Positions 60,163-60,530 of a stretch of 60,530 nucleotides of DNA are shown here, one piece after another; positions within the stretch are counted from its first letter, which is position 1; each line of letters opens with the position of its first letter. Under the pieces are notes generated by a model that saw only the letters and a list, made by a program, of their open reading frames with translations, ran no database searches and was not told the DNA's origin. The translations under genes and the position numbers were made by a program. Source of the stretch: Candidatus Accumulibacter conexus (GTDB taxonomy: Bacteria > Pseudomonadota > Gammaproteobacteria > Burkholderiales > Rhodocyclaceae); contig JAGFNJ010000032.1 of assembly GCA_017592775.1 (NCBI GenBank), positions 1-60,530 on the forward strand, written 5' to 3'.

Positions 60163-60530
60163 TCACGGATTTTGCGAAGTACCGAGTTGCAGGATCAAGC
60201 GGAGGTTGGAGCGTGGGAAGACGGTCTCGGTCGCGTTCAACTCGTCACAGAGTGTGCGGACGGCGCGGTCCGAGACGCCATTGGCCAGATGGTGGAGGCG
60301 AACGGTCAGGGTGCCGGCCTGCGGGTCGGGCAGCAAGTCGGCTTCGGTCGTGTAGATCGCGCGTAGCAAGCTCCGGGCCTCGTCCGGGCGGGCAAGAAGC
60401 GGTGCCAGGACGTTGGCCATCGCCGTTTCGGCACGGTAGGCGATCATCTTGAGCGTGTCGAGCAATTGCTTGCTGTGGGTGCTCAGCCGGCGAAACCGGC
60501 TTTCTTCCGGCAAATCCTTGGCGTCGAGAT
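60163..60530 (-). CDS. Transposase-like protein, C-terminal part (cut by the window edge)
   Basis: At least 121 residues; the frame is open to the end of the window, so the 5' part lies outside. It reads LDAKDLPEESRFRRLSTHSK, then LLDTLKMIAYRAETAMANVL and a beta-rich end with ALCDELNATE-like LCDELNATETVFPRSNLRL. This resembles the C-terminus of a family of putative DDE transposases. I am moderately sure of the class and cannot name the IS family. It ends about 380 bp downstream of tRNA-Phe on the opposite strand. Confidence 0.55.
   Translation of the reverse strand, partial: LDAKDLPEESRFRRLSTHSKQLLDTLKMIAYRAETAMANVLAPLLARPDEARSLLRAIYTTEADLLPDPQAGTLTVRLHHLANGVSDRAVRTLCDELNATETVFPRSNLRLILQLGTSQNP

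Overview
The window is GC-rich, gene-dense chromosomal DNA of a Gram-negative betaproteobacterium. The gene set fits the Rhodocyclales and resembles 'Candidatus Accumulibacter'-like polyphosphate/glycogen-cycling bacteria: GTP-type PEP carboxykinase, MaeB malic enzyme, a glk-glgP-glgB-glgX run, ntrBC-glnA, pilSR, rplU-rpmA-obg-proB and LPS core genes. The genus is an inference from gene content. I count 47 protein genes, one of them cut by the window edge, plus two tRNAs. There is no CRISPR array and no prophage; the only mobile-element trace is a transposase-like fragment at the right edge.

Layout. (1) 1-4.7 kb, minus strand: a three-gene unit of a small PstS-like periplasmic protein, an outer-membrane barrel and a membrane-bound PAS-GGDEF-EAL protein. 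(2) 4.7-8.7 kb, minus: the sulfate importer sbp-cysT-cysW-cysA. (3) 8.9-16.2 kb: PBP7-type endopeptidase; maeB and pckG diverging from a shared 360-bp control region; an aminotransferase. (4) 16.2-21.2 kb, minus: ispB, tRNA-Pro, a PP0621-type protein, pilS, pilR and ampD. (5) 21.3-24.4 kb, plus: rplU-rpmA, obg-proB. (6) 24.5-34.5 kb, cell envelope: a methyltransferase with an InaA-like kinase, crcB with DUF190, msbA, and an opposing lpxL-waaG-waaP-kinase-double kinase operon. (7) 34.5-37.2 kb, plus: metK behind a structured ~140-nt leader, then an HD-GYP protein. (8) 37.2-47.2 kb, minus: glnA, a DUF4124 protein, glnL, glnG, birA, coaX, then a DUF350 / SPFH / DUF4178 / 46-residue peptide module. 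(9) 47.5-51.6 kb: rhodanese, nadA, an Hsp33 with altered zinc ligands, and an FAD-linked oxidase. (10) 51.9-59.6 kb, plus: glk-glgP-glgB-glgX. (11) tRNA-Phe, then a transposase-like fragment at the edge.

How the genes fit together. glgP and glgX break glycogen down, glgB branches it and glk phosphorylates released glucose; glgA and glgC are not in the window. maeB and pckG connect C4 acids to pyruvate and PEP. glnA is preceded by two NtrC-like operators, and NtrB/NtrC are encoded just downstream. Two c-di-GMP proteins lie in the window. The LPS region carries four kinase-fold proteins with five kinase domains, which is unusually many. The features most worth a second look are the double-kinase LPS gene, the Hsp33 that lacks two of four zinc cysteines, the SPFH/DUF4178/DUF350/peptide module, the PstS-like/barrel/c-di-GMP unit and the metK leader.
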